A stretch of DNA of 64,000 bases from Patiria miniata (GCF_015706575.1 NW_024037076.1:16248898-16312897), one strand, 5' to 3'. Positions 46,675 to 57,927 are shown, numbered from the stretch's first letter. Program-made: numbers and translations. Notes: generated from the letters alone by a model not told the origin.

Positions 46675-47748
46675 AAGGTTCACTTGCAAATTGATATCTA
46701 TTTACAATTTTAATGTAGGCAAATACAATTAGCAATCAAAATCTGAATTTGATGGCAAGGGAATGGGCGGGGCACATCATTTTTTTTTTTTACTAATGGA
46801 TGCATTTCAATCAGAGGACAATGGATATCATGGCCATTATTATTCATTGCAGCTTGCAAACACATGATTTTTGCCCATGTGACAATGATTTTACCGACAA
46901 AGCCAAGTTATTGGTGGGTGGTCACACCTCACCCTCAACCCCAAGCAATGCCCCAGGGTGGGGGAAGGGGAGGCTGTGAAAAGGAAGTCTATGTAATTTC
47001 TAAAGTGTTCAATTGCATATTATTTATTTACATTTCTTTCGTTATGCAACATACAAGTTCTAAATTCGGTGGCAAAGGGGTTTGGGGTGGGCGGGGCCTA
47101 GCCAGGTGTGGGGGGACGGCACGACCTACTACTCATCCACTAGTCTAAAAATGATACACAATATGATTCTGTTTCAGAAACTGTGCTAGGTTCATGAACA
47201 ATACCAATTATACAAGTTAGTACTCAAAACAAAGGAAAACACTGAAAATACACTTTTTACGGTTTTTGTGAAATTTACCATTTTGGAGCGCTACTGCACA
47301 AAGGATATACAATAACGCAAAATGTTCTCGCCAGATATGAAAAGACCAATGTCTGAACTAATCATAGTCGAAAGGAAATTGTTTTGAGTGCCCTGGCAAG
47401 TGCCACTTTGGAGGGTTAAAAATGGGGTAAAAATGCAATTTTGCTAGTTGTAGAAACATGCTGTATTGTAGGGCCTAAAAGTAAGATAAAGGTGATTATT
47501 CAAAAGTGTTTCTATTTATGTTTTGTAAGGGTAAGGATGATACTTTGTCGTGAGATACTTTTGTGACTTTACTTCGCAGTTTGGCTTGATGACCTTTGAA
47601 AATAACCCGCCAAATATGAATTTTCGCAGCCTCAAAATTGCCACAGAAAGGCCAAAACACATAAGGGCCCGTTACCATGGCAATGAGCAAATATGTTTAA
47701 AAAGTCTATTTTGGTTACTTGCTCCCCAAGTCCTTTCATTCCACAAAG

Positions 47749-47788
<40 letters not shown>

Positions 47789-47815
47789 TTTGAGCATGGA
47801 CACTTATATGAAGTA
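46675..47815 (-). repeat. ~1.1-kb repeat, inverted partner of 32080-33195
   Basis: Reverse-complement match to 32080-33195 with small gaps. Includes an A-run of about 35 nt at 47752-47783, where the partner has only a short T-run. No protein recognised. Confidence 0.75.
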
Positions 47816-48334
47816 TTTACAAGAAAAGACTCTTAAGCAGCAAATTAATAAACAAGTTAATCAACAATCATACAAAAATGCAAACTTTGCAACTGCAAGT
47901 AAACAAAAACTAAAATTCAGCAAAACAATTTGTAGCTTCTCAACTGAGATTTCCAAAAAATGCCTAAGGGAAATCAAACGTAACAACCAAATAAACAATA
48001 TAATTACAGTCTTGAAATAATAACAAACTGATTATAGAAAACAATATAACCCAACGAGAAATGAACTGCTCACTTTTCAATAAACTAATTCAAGGAAACA
48101 AAAATACTAAATTTGGTTTTATGTTGAAGATACAATCCCCCCAAGATGGTTGCGATGTCTGGACTGTCGTCCCGGACGCACTATTGGGTCAGAGGTGGAC
48201 CGGATCTATCAGTCAACGGCTGGCGAGTATAGGTCCTCTGGATTCTTGCCGACACTGAGTATAGGTTCGGGCTCACAGTAATGGAAATTGGTTGAGGTTC
48301 CAAACTGGGGTCCCTATAAACCCTAAACCTAATC
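47816..48334. other. non-coding, nothing recognised
   Basis: A-rich sequence and a short CpG-richer patch at 48140-48260. No exon supported. Confidence 0.4.
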
Positions 48335-48416
48335 CAATGGGACGTCGGACCGATGGGACGTCGGACCGATGGGACGTCGGACCGATGGGACGTCGGACCG
48401 ATGGGACGTCGGACTA
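48335..48416 (+). repeat. 16-bp minisatellite, five copies
   Basis: Five tandem near-perfect units of GATGGGACGTCGGACC. Each contains GACGTC, a palindrome. The first (AATGGGAC) and last (GGACTAA) differ slightly. Confidence 0.9.
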
Positions 48417-48513
48417 ATAGATACGTCCCAAAACAATCTACATTAACTGTAGTTCTCCTCGTGACTCGATGTCTTTTGTTTTAATTATTACGACTTTAAC
48501 CGTGGACCTAAAG

Positions 48514-49269
48514 CAGTGGCGTAGCCAGGAATTTTTCAGTGGGGGGCGCTGGGGGGGGGGGGGGGGGCCTGGAATATTTCACGGGGGGCGTCATGCAGGG
48601 GCGTCAATCGCTTCTCAAAAGTGGGGGGGGGGGCGCGAAGCCCTTACGGCGTGGGGTTCGGGGCCCGCTTAATGGCCCCGAAAAAAAAAATTGATTCTAG
48701 ATGTTCTGTGGTGTGATCTGAAGCAATTTCTTACCACTTTCCTCCATGCTTTAACTAATATTTTCTTAGCAAAAGATAATTATTTGAACATCGTTTTCGA
48801 GGTTGGAGTCATTGAATCAGCTACCAGAATTCTGAGCTTTAGGCGTGGGGTTCGGGACCCGCTTAAGGGCCCCGAAAAAATTTGGATTCTAAATGCTCTG
48901 TTGTGCTATCTGAGGCAATTTCTGACCACTTTAACCAATATTTTCTAAGCAAAAGATACATTGTAGTACATAATAGGGCCCTGTAAATGAGACACGAGTT
49001 CAAAAATCTGGGGGGGGGGGGACATTTGATATTGTGTCCCCCACCCTTCAAAAAGTGGGGGTGGGGGGACATGTCCCCTGTCCCCCCCCCCAGGATTGAC
49101 GTCAATGGCGTCATGTAGGCCCTAGATCAATGATAATTTTTTTAGAAACTCAAAATCTCAGTGGGGGGGGGGGGGGGGGGGGGCGACGGGGGGGGGGGGG
49201 TGACAAGGTTTCATGGGGGGGGGGCGGTCCCCCCTCCACGCCCCCCCCCCCTTGGTGGCTACGCCACTG
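48514..49269. mobile_element. 756-bp hAT-like MITE with target duplication
   Basis: Ends CAGTGGCGTAGCCAGG and GGTGGCTACGCCACTG are inverted. They are flanked by ACCTAAAG (48506-48513) and ACCTACAG (49270-49277), an 8-bp duplication with one change. The interior contains G-runs, the GGGGCCCGCTTAATGGCCCC-type block twice (48660, 48860) and the TGATAATTTTTTTAGAAACT arm. It matches parts of 29102-29973 in reverse complement. No coding sequence. Confidence 0.85.
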
Positions 49270-49641
49270 ACCTACAGGGTCTAAAAGACGCTTCCCTCCT
49301 ACTGCATGGATACATTCTGTTAAAAAAAGAGACCACAACAAATCGGGTTCGTATCTCTGTTTTAGGGTTGAAAACGGCCAATAACGATTCACGGTCAAGT
49401 ATACGTTTCCACCTTTTTAAATCGAATTCAACTCTCTCACATGATTTCCGATCTGATAAAAACAGTTTCAGAACATTGAAAATCTCAGCTACAAGCTAAA
49501 ACATAAATGGACTCCCACTAAATGCGTATCAGATTAATTTACAATTAATTTGTACCCCAACCAATTTGATCTATTAATGAATGTTGTATTGAAAGAAAAC
49601 AAATCTTTTACTTTTAGTGATTGTTGACGACTCAGTTTCTC
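49270..49641 (+). promoter_or_regulatory. 5' flank of LGR-type gene 2
   Basis: AT-rich sequence between a MITE and the candidate first coding exon. The promoter and 5' UTR of gene 2 should be here or further upstream. No TATA box or initiator could be singled out with confidence. Confidence 0.3.
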
Positions 49642-49729
49642 ATGATGGGTTGGGCTTGTTCATCGTTCTCTCTGCTGGTTACCATCACTTTGATGTTGTG
49701 TGCCACCACTTCTGCACAGTCCTCAACAG
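49642..49729 (+). CDS. LGR-type gene 2: signal-peptide exon
   Basis: The candidate first coding exon starts with two adjacent ATGs (49642, 49645; the second has A at -3 and G at +4). It codes a classic signal peptide: MMGWACSSFSLLVTITLML, then CATTSA|QSST with a good cleavage site after ACA-type small residues. It ends at the donor CAACAG|GTTGGT in phase 1. The phase matches the acceptor of the Cys-rich exon at 53188 (G|AG, Glu), which in turn fits the LRR exons. This chain of phases on one strand is the evidence for one gene. The link to an LGR receptor rather than a secreted LRR protein is inferred from homology of the LRR exons and introns to gene 1. Confidence 0.65.
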
Positions 49730-49824
49730 GTTGGTTGGAAATGTATTATTTATTTATTTTTTGTCTCCTTTTTTGGATATTGATTAAAAATGATGAAAGT
49801 GAACAGGAACTGTCAGGATAAACC

Positions 49825-50220
49825 AGTGGCGTCAATCGCTTCTCAAAAGTGGGGGGGGGGGACCTACCTTGATCAGGACAGATGCGAGCGCGAAGCCCTT
49901 ACGGCGTGGGGTTCGGGGCCCACTTGAAGGCCCGAAAAAATAATTGGATTCTATATGCTCTGTGGTGTGATCTGAGGCAATTTCTTACCACTTTTCTCCA
50001 TGCTTTAACTAATATTTTCGTGGCAAAAGATAATTAATTGAACATCGTTTTCGAGGTTGGAGTCATTGAATCGGCTACCGGTATTCTGAGCTATTGGCGT
50101 GTGGTTCGGAGCCCGCTTAAGGGCCCCGAAAAATATCGGATGCTCGATGCTCTGTGGTGTGATCTGAGGCAATTTCTTGCCACTTTAACCAATAATTTTC
50201 TTAGCAAAAGATAATAAATT
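49825..50220. repeat. CAGTGGCG-family fragments in intron 1
   Basis: Begins CCAGTGGCGTCAATCGCTTC, an internally deleted left end, followed by two copies of the 'GCGTGGGGTTCGGGGCCC' / 'GTGGTTCGGAGCCC' block about 200 bp apart. They match blocks at 48600-48960 and, inverted, at 29440-29830. Confidence 0.65.
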
Positions 50221-50428
50221 AAACATCAAAGGTGTATTAATCCAGGCCCCTGTTCACATAATAATATTCAATAAAGTATATAATGAATTAACACTAATAA
50301 CAAATGGATGAAACAAAGTGCAAAACAATACAACACAAGAGCAAGATAAACGAAAAAACAAGCGATCAAACAGAAAAGACTGCCCGCCCGCCTGATAGAC
50401 AGCCAGACCCCGCTCGCCCGACAGACAT
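50221..50428 (+). other. intron 1 of gene 2, short flank
   Basis: AT-rich sequence followed by a CAGACAG/GACAGCC-rich patch just before the transposon. No exon. Confidence 0.4.
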
Positions 50429-52616
50429 CAGTGTTGTAGTCGAGACCGGATAGTCCGAGACCGAGACCAAGACCGAGACCTGAAGTTGCGAGACCGAGAC
50501 CGAGACCGAGACCAGCCCCTCAAGGCGGACCGAGACCGAGACCGAAATGGTCCGAGACCGAGACCGAGACCGCGGATAATAAATAACAATAATCTAAATA
50601 AACAAGTCTCTCCTTGAGATGTTGATGTTCATGGGGATGTGAAGGAAGTGATGGAAGGTTAGGAATCACTTGTACCTGCTTAATTGTGTCATGCGAGTGC
50701 TCTTCATGTTTGCTTCATGCCATAAATTACAACATGGCAACAGAATTTGTTATTGTCACAATCAATTAAAAATTTGGAAACAACCTAATTTAAAGAAGGG
50801 GAAAACCTTATTTGATGAACTTCTATATTTTTGTCACTTTTTTTTAAAATTGTTTAACTACTATAAAGTGTAAATCTGATGAAGAAACTCTAACTTAGGA
50901 GTACGACAATTTGTACTAGTTTTTGCAAAACCTGAACATGTTGAAACTTGACAAAAGTAAAAAGTTAAAGGTGGATGTTTCATCTGTTATAGGAACTCGG
51001 ACCCTAAACTCCACAGCCACCCCTTGGTTTCAGCAATGACCACTAACGGATATTTAAATGCAACTTTAATTTTACATTGGACCTCCTTGTAAACCTGATT
51101 CGAAAAAAATTCGGAGCAAGAAAATATTGATTTATTTTTTAAAATTCAGTCATGGAATATAGATTTGTACATGTAGACCAAAAAATTGAGAGATGGTAGC
51201 CAGATATGGATTGGTCTGCCCCCCCATCCCTCTTTGTGATTCTCCTTCCAACCCTGCATGTTTGTGTGTCCCCTACATGTTTGTTTCTTGTTCCTCTGTC
51301 ATTTACCTCTGAAGAAGGCCTGGCTAAGGCTGAAATGTAATGCCACTTTATTTTTGTTTAATGTCAATAACGTTACATATACTATAGAAGATTGATGAAC
51401 CATATTTGCCTGATCTATCTTCTGTTAATTGCCCGCCGTCATCATCGTCATTAGCCTATTTGAGAATATGGCCGACACAATAGAAGGGCGCTGTCACAAA
51501 CTGAATGTGGTGGGCGAGATGTACTTTTAGGATTCATGGCTCAGTGCCCACGCCTCTGTGTTTTGTACCGTGCCATCGTATCGCCCGCATCAGCTACTTT
51601 GCTGGGCAATTTACTTGAATATTTTAGTGATTAACAAGTACGACATTTTGCCAATATATTAATAGTTTATTGTGATGGCCGTAAACAGCATATAGCGATT
51701 AATGAAACACAATTCTTCTCGACTCATGCAAATGCAATTGACATTTAGGAAGGATACGAGGCAGGCAATTAGACTCTATTTTTGTGTGACTATGGCAGTA
51801 GCTCAATTTGTGTTTATCACAGATGAAAAGATGAATACATGGTGAGTCAAAAAGAAAGTGACCGTATGATCAAAAAAAAATGGCACGCTCCATTTTGTAA
51901 AAAAATATAATTGGGATAAAGAACATGTTATTGAGTAGTAACTGTGAACATTTCACGTTATTTGCATACTCTATTCCCAAGTCGTGTCTATTTTAATAAA
52001 GAGATCACAAAATTCAGCTGTCCACCACTAATACCAATTTAACGGTCTACGAAATGATGAATATCCATTAATAAATATGATTATAAAGGAAAAATTGAAA
52101 AGGAAAATAGAAAAAAATCACCAATATTTCTAGGGAAAAAGAGTTGAATTGTTCCCCATATTCAAAATACAAAATCTGACTGTAAAAATAATGTTTCAGT
52201 CTTGATTCATAAGATTTAAATCTCAGTTGTATTTGGAATCAATGAGGATGGCTATAAAGTGCTTGTTTCAACAGATCATCCCACAATAAAAACGAGAAAT
52301 AAGAAGAGGAGCAATGGTTATTGGACTATGCCTCACTCACTAGAAAGTGAAGAGAGACATGTCCATTAGCATCACACTGCAGTCACATTTGCCATAAACT
52401 GATTCTTTACTTAGCCCTAAAAGGGCCGGGGCGGAATCCGCCCCCTCTCTTTTTGGCTGGTCTCGACTCGAGACCAGCCAAAATATCGAGACCAAAGGGG
52501 ACCGAGACCGAGACCAAGACCGAGACCACAGCTCCCGAGACCGAGACCGAGACCGAGGCCGGCAAAAAGTGGTCTTGAGACCGAGACCGAGACCGGTCTC
52601 GAGACCTACAACACTG
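50429..52616 (-). mobile_element. hAT-like element with GGTCTC-array ends (copy C)
   Basis: In this orientation it starts CAGTGTTGTAGTCGAGACC and ends GGTCTCGAGACCTACAACACTG-like. It is flanked by perfect 8-bp duplications ACAGACAT (50421-50428, 52617-52624). Arrays of GAGACC fill about 150 bp inside each end. It is collinear with copy A over the whole interior of about 1.9 kb, with few differences. No transposase frame, so it is non-autonomous. It lies in intron 1 of LGR-type gene 2, antisense to it. Confidence 0.92.
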
Positions 52617-53187
52617 ACAGACATACAGACAGATAGACAGCCCAACAGACGAACAAAACATGAAATAAAAACAGACAAACAAAACACATCCTAGATGAAT
52701 AACAAATATCCAACCATTGATGGTAATTTATAAAATCTGAATAGTGTCTCCGAAACTGAAACCGCTTATTATAGATTTCCCAGATGTTCACGATTCGTTT
52801 GCTCCGACTCTACGAAATTGATAGGATCTATCCTTTTATCTTTTCACAAAACACTTTGCCATCCATCAAAATCCAATTTCCCCATTAACGCTTTGTGGCT
52901 TCATTTTACGTCACCTGAAAACGATCATGACATTAACATCTGTCTGCTCCTCTCTTCATCAGAAACCGCGGGGCACGAATACGAGGTTTATTTATATCAG
53001 TGCGCGCTGGTGAAAAGATGATGTTTGGGCAATAACATTCATTTGGAAGTATAACTGTCGATTTTTCTCTTCCATCAGTTCTAATTATGATACGGTGAAC
53101 AAGTTTCATTTTGTGTGACGAGATGGAACCAATCGTCACCTTGTGATTCTTCAATGATTCATGTTGATTGTTTGTGTGTCGTAACAG
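52617..53187 (+). other. intron 1 of gene 2, remainder
   Basis: Unique sequence after the transposon, beginning with an ACAGACA-rich patch. A 131-codon minus-strand frame (52933-53328) overlaps the Cys-rich exon and is its antisense shadow. Confidence 0.5.
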
Positions 53188-53290
53188 AGCGCTGCCAGAT
53201 TGATTGTACTCGGCGGATGTGTTGCAATCGATGTTCTGGCAGTTGGAGTATTGAAACCATCCAAAGCATCGACAACACAACGATCTGTCT
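53188..53290 (+). CDS. LGR-type gene 2: Cys-rich LRRNT-like exon
   Basis: A 103-nt exon with acceptor gtaacag and donor gtaaga, phase 1 in and phase 2 out. It codes RCQIDCTRRMCCNRCSGSWS, then IETIQSIDNTTICL. The six cysteines and the I..I.SI..TT.CL tail resemble an LRR N-terminal cap (LRRNT), which shields the first repeat. It ends in phase 2, exactly the entry phase of every LRR exon downstream, and is joined to the signal peptide by a phase-1 intron. The Cys spacing is not textbook LRRNT, so the domain name is tentative, but the exon is well supported by phases and splice sites. Confidence 0.65.
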
Positions 53291-54809
53291 GTAAGAAACA
53301 TACCTAGCTTGTTTGATGAAAGAAACATTTTTCACTAAAGATTTGAACTTTATTTCTTTGATTTTGTAGTGAATAATAACAATAAGAACAATGTATACAA
53401 GATGGAATTTTGCGTCGAGGTGATGTAAATCAAATTAGGTTTTGCCCTTCAAGAACAATGTAGTTGCATTTAAAACACTGATTTCTACTTCAGGACATTA
53501 GTATAAAGTACTACACAATAAAGGAAGACAATAGTACATCTTGAACCAGGACCATAGAAGTACAAACATTGCGCACAATTTGACGGATTGAGATAAAATG
53601 TGAATTGTAATTCATCTATAAACCATGTCAGGCCTTAAACGTTTAAGATTGAATACTAAATAGTACTTTATCCAAGCTTATGTCGAGACAATTCAACATG
53701 AGATTGTATTGTTTTGGAATATAGGTTGTTGTGTAATGAACGCATGAGTGAAATAGACCTATAACATAATGAAGTCCCGCTTTGTTATAATGTGCGCTTT
53801 CCTATGGGAGCTTGTTGGCTCTCGTCCCCACCTGGCTCCCATAGGAAAGCCGCGTGTAAATAAAGCGCGACGTCATTATGTCTTAGGTCTATTGCGCTAT
53901 TGCAATTACAAGTCTAAGGGTACAGTATCTGATTCAAGTAGTAGTATTTTCAGCATCTTATCGTTCCATGATTGTCTACAGGAAACTAAACGATGGCATA
54001 ATCTCACATTTGGAGCCAGGCGTATTCAAAAGATTTTCTCGTCTCGAAACCCTGTGAGTATTTAGTACATATTATGGGCGTTTGTGTTTGTTGCTATCCC
54101 CCGCCCCCCCCCCCCCCTGAAAAACCAGCCATGCAGGTTAACTACATTATCAATACTGATATAAGCAGGAACCAGTCTACACTGGTCTTTATAAGAAATG
54201 AAATGCGGACCGGCGTATTTTGTAAAAACTATACCACGACCGTTTTTTTTCTCATTCAAAAGGAAGTAATTTTATATTGCTGGGACAAAGGCAATGAAAA
54301 AGTAAAAGCTGCCCCGATCTATACAATGGATCACGTAAACAGTAATTTTCACCACGTTATGGCATTAGTCGAAATGATATGATAAAATATGCGTTCTGCG
54401 TGCTATTTTCGAGTTTCAACTCGAATTTTTTCCACCTCACAATTACTGCTTTTCCCCTTTGCTATATAAAAGTTATTCACTTTGAAAGAGACATCTAATA
54501 ACCAAATCCAGCGCCGTTTAGTTATTGAATTATTTCTTTAAATAACTTGGATTATTATTAGCTGCCGAACAATATTTCGGCTCTTGCAGGGCGGGTTCAT
54601 TGATGCGCAAAATGAAAACCCCTATCAGAGAGTTGCAGACACCGTAATTCGATTTTTTAAACCAATACAAATTGGAGAGAAAATAATTTTTTTTTTTAAA
54701 GCAAGGGGTATGCACATTTTATATTTTGCCAATTAATGTCAAGAGAGTTCTTCCCAATATAAATATGGCAGAATATTTCAACTGTATTGTTCTCCATTTG
54801 ATTCGACAG
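53291..54809 (+). other. intron 2 of gene 2
   Basis: AT-rich intron with a hairpin element (53752-53893), a C-run (54102-54117) and, at about 54474-54640, the first of four copies of a block containing CTGCCG.ACAATATTTCGGCTCT. No further intact exon was seen. Confidence 0.55.
53752..53893. repeat. 142-bp hairpin MITE
   Basis: Two arms of about 60 bp, from AATAGACCTATAACATAATG inward to CTTTCCTATGGGAGC, and the complement GCTCCCATAGGAAAG out to CATTATGTCTTAGGTCTATT, around a loop of about 20 bp. Near-perfect pairing for the inner 15 bp. Would form a long stem if transcribed. Confidence 0.82.
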
Positions 54810-54881
54810 TGAAATGAAAAATCTTCCGCTGGTGTCGATTTACCCCGGTACCTTTGGCGGACTCTCCAATCTCACAAAACT
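54810..54881 (+). pseudogene. LRR exon with lost donor (gene 2 array)
   Basis: A 72-bp LRR exon with a good acceptor (ttcgacag) and the protein pattern MKNLPLVSIYPGTFGGLSNL. The donor reads ttaagt where its siblings have gtaagt, so GT is gone. If read through, the next codon is TAA. The exon is probably skipped, which keeps the frame because the flanking phases are 2 and 2. Confidence 0.75.
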
Positions 54882-55172
54882 TTAAGTTTTATGCGGTTTG
54901 CATCTTTTTCTTTTTCAAGAATTAACTTTAATGATTTTCTCCATGGATCACATATTTTAATATTCCTCGATTGGAGAAATAAATAAATAAGTCTAAATCT
55001 TTCCAATGTTTAATGAAAATGAAGAAGAAATTTGAGGTCCATACTGTATGAATAGTGATAAACATTAATTGGAATAGAAATTACATTTTAGCAGTCCTTT
55101 TAACACTAATCTAAATTTACAGATTTTGCAGTGTATTCCAGCTTTGTTATATTCTCCATTTGATTCGACCAT

Positions 55173-55244
55173 TGGAATGGTAAATCTTCCGCTCGTGTCC
55201 ATTCCCGCTGGTGCACTTGATGCATCCTCCAATCTGGAAACCCT
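55173..55244 (+). pseudogene. LRR exon with both splice sites lost
   Basis: The protein pattern MVNLPLVSIPAGALDASSNL is still open over 72 bp. The acceptor position reads gaccat instead of gacag, and the donor ctaagt instead of gtaagt. It is a dead exon, closely related to 61883-61954, with which it shares the odd GALD segment and the ctaagt donor. Confidence 0.78.
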
Positions 55245-56341
55245 CTAAGTTTGACATCGTTCTTGGTGTCACAAAAGAAACTAAAAGCTCAATAAGCGTT
55301 GCAAGCTATTTGAATGGGAATCGAACTAAAAAGTATCAATCTCACACTAAAAACTGTTTCGGCAATTCCCTTTTTTATTTGGATCGTGGGCAATGTCTTT
55401 AGGCTCCCTTTTTTGGCATATAGTTTGCATATAATTGCAGTTGTTGGTTAAGTACCTGCACAGAAACCGCATGTCTTAATGAGTTTTGAAAAGACGTCTT
55501 GAGTCATGGGTCACATGCTAAAACAAATAAATAAATCAATGCCCCGTGGTTGGTATAACTGGTAATTATTGGATTTCATGGCCGTTTTATTATGTTTTTA
55601 TTATGAGTTTTGAAAAGACGTCTTCAACCATGGGTCACAGGCTAAAACAATTAAATAAAAGCCCCAGTGGGTGGAACTGAACAATTGGATTTTATGGCCG
55701 TTTTATTATCAGTTAATTAGCATTTTTTTACAAATCCTTTAAATTTTCGCAAAGCACCGAGTATGTCGGGATATACTTTATTTTATTTGGTGTAAGAGTC
55801 AGACAATATAAAAATAAAAGTCAACGGCAATCTATAATGGATCACATTAAATTGACGTGCACCACCTCATGACAAAGTCTAGATACATATGATTAAAGTG
55901 TTCCTGAGGCTGGTTTCGAGTTTAAAATCGGAAAAAAATATTATTTCATTTGTTATTTAATTTCTTTTTTTCCTAGCAAGTTATTCACTTCGAAAGACAC
56001 ATCTCACAACCAAATCCAGCGACGTTTAGTCATTGAATTATTGCTTCATAAAATTTGAATTGCTATGCTGCCGGACAATATTTCGGCTCTCGAAGGCGGG
56101 TTCATTTATACGCAAAATGAAACTCTTTTTTTTCCCAGAGAGTTGGAAACAACAAAAATCTGACTTTTGGGGTTAATCATAATATACAAATTGAAAATGT
56201 GTCAGCAGAACAAATCCTGTTTTGAGGAGCACATGTATGGACCTTTTATTTTGTGAAGTAATATTAAGCGCGTTGTTCCCCACGGTAATATCAATATTTG
56301 GCAGCTATATCAACTGTGTTGTTCACCATTTGATTCGACAG
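55245..56341 (+). other. intronic block duplicated at 62330-63170
   Basis: About 55380-56160 matches 62390-63170 collinearly (shared GTCTTGAGTCATGGGTCACA, AATTGACGTGCACCACCTCA and CTGCCGGACAATATTTCGGC), an exon-plus-intron segmental duplication about 7 kb apart. The LPDNISALEG-like fragment near 56070 recurs near 54550, 63090 and 63385. Confidence 0.65.
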
Positions 56342-56413
56342 TTATCTGACAAATCTTCCGCTAGGGTCGATTTACTCCGGTACCTTTGGTGGACTCACAG
56401 TCACATCCAAAAT
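56342..56413 (+). pseudogene. decayed LRR exon
   Basis: The acceptor (ttcgacag) is present and the frame starts YLTNLPLGSIYSGTFGGLT, but the 3' third is rearranged (ACAGTCACATCCAAAATATC) and no donor follows. It is a broken copy of the type at 57928. Confidence 0.7.
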
Positions 56414-56571
56414 ATCTTTGGCAAATTTACTGTATTCAGTTTATGTCAAAACCATAGTAATGGTCCTTAAGTTCATAGTTTGGTCATATTGATCTTTTTT
56501 TGTGTGATACCTCTTTGTGAGAGGACACCCTGTGTATTTCAACTCCGTTTATTCTTTACTTGACTTGACAG

Positions 56572-56643
56572 TCGGTTGGAAAATCTTCCCGTAGAGTCGA
56601 TTGCTGTCGACACGTTTAGCGGGCTGATCAATCTTCAACGGCT
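56572..56643 (+). CDS. LGR-type gene 2: LRR exon (type A)
   Basis: An intact 72-bp LRR exon: acceptor cttgacag, donor gtaagt, phase 2-2. The protein reads R-LENLPVESIAVDTFSGL-INLQRL. Type A exons (this one, 59054, 60770 and 5700 in gene 1) share the word ACACCCTGTGTATTT in the upstream intron and the FSGL core. The asparagine and leucine positions fit the LRR consensus, and no stop is seen. Confidence 0.85.
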
Positions 56644-56774
56644 GTAAGTTTGATACGACTCCTGTTTGTTTATGATGTCACAGCAGAAAAGGCAATTTTA
56701 ATTTGCATATCATAAGCGTTGGGCATCAATCTGACTCTCTCCATAGTTACCATTAACCATTTCCTTTCCAGCGA

Positions 56775-57180
56775 CAATAGCGTATCTAGCTTTTGATATC
56801 AGGCGGGGGGGGGGGGGGGGGGGGGGGCAACCGCACATCCGCGCCGAAATGTAGAAAAAAAAATTCTCCGGACACTTGGCCTCCGTAAAATAAAAAAGCG
56901 GGGGGGGGGGGGGGAGACTATTACCTATCTTCTAAATGGGGGCGCTCGTCAAAACTGACCATTATGCATACTGGAAAAGCTATGTCGATTTCCATGGCGC
57001 ATCGTAATGATTTTTGAGCTGTTTTTTTTAGGTTGATGTCAGAACTCTCTAACCTTTTATGGAAACACTTACTGAAAAACAAATATTTCAAACAAATCCG
57101 CCGGGAGGGGGGGGGGGGGGGGGGGGTGGGGTGGGGGGGGGGGGGGTTGCCCCTTCTGCCCCCCCCCGGATACGCCACTG
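56775..57180. mobile_element. hAT-like MITE in LRR intron (copy 1)
   Basis: Ends CAATAGCGTATCTAGC (decayed) and GGATACGCCACTG, followed by TCGAGTGA at 57181. It occupies the same position, about 130 bp after a type A LRR exon, as the copies at 59256 and 60973. Long G-runs and the words GACACTTGGCCTCCGTAAAA and GGGGGCGCTCGTCAAAACTG are shared. Older-looking than its sisters at the left end. Confidence 0.82.
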
Positions 57181-57697
57181 TCGAGTGAGACTAACATGTG
57201 TCCATAAAATAGCTGTTTAATTGCAGCAGACTTTAATAAAAAGGAGTTAATCAGGTTCCTTTTTTTCTTTGATTTAACAAAATAAAACTGTTATTTATGT
57301 ATTTTTTTGAATTAATCGAAATTGGGTACTTGAATTCTTCCCACGTAATATTTACTAACACATTTATTATTGACTTTGAAAAAGGCCTACTTGTAATTTA
57401 TAATATTAATTCATCTGCTAATTTTTCACGAATTAACTTAAATGAATGTCTTCATGGACCACACATGTTAATATTTCTCGATGGGAGAAATACAAAATGT
57501 ATCTAAATCTGTCCGATGTTTAAATAAAAATGAAGTGCAATTTGAGGTACATATACCGAGCTGACAGTTCAACTGAAAAGTGGCAATCATTAATTTGAAT
57601 AGAAAGTACACTTTAATAGTACTTTTAACACAATCTAAATTTACAGATTTTGAAGAGTATTCCAGCTTTGTTATATATTTTTCATTTGATTCGACAG
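57181..57697 (+). other. intron, copy of 61369-61882
   Basis: AT-rich intronic block matching about 61380-61882 almost base for base (shared GGTACTTGAATTCTTCCCAC and GATGGGAGAAATA), part of the array's segmental duplication. No exon. Confidence 0.65.
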
Positions 57698-57733
57698 TGA
57701 AATGATAAATTTTCCGCTCGTGTCGATTTATCC
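57698..57733 (+). pseudogene. truncated LRR exon
   Basis: The acceptor (ttcgacag) and the first half of a type B LRR (MINFPLVSIYP) are followed abruptly by CAAAATGAAAACC, which belongs to the downstream LPDN-type block. A deletion has joined the two. No donor. Confidence 0.75.
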
Positions 57734-57927
57734 GCAAAATGAAAACCTTTTTTTCAGAGAGTTATAGACATCCAAAATCGGACTTTTTTAGTTTAACATA
57801 ACATACAAACTGAAAAGTTGTTACAGGAAAAAAAATCCTGTTTTTAAGGAGAACATGTATGGATTTTAAATTTGGTGAAGTAATAATAAGATCGCTTATC
57901 CCCATGGTAATATAATTGATTCGACAG

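Noticed and set aside
48335..48416. CRISPR-like array
   Set aside because: Five 16-bp units are directly contiguous with no spacers; it is a minisatellite in a eukaryotic genome.
52933..53328. Minus-strand Cys-containing frame of 131 codons
   Set aside because: The plus strand carries a splice-flanked exon in the same place whose phases fit the gene; the minus frame is its shadow.
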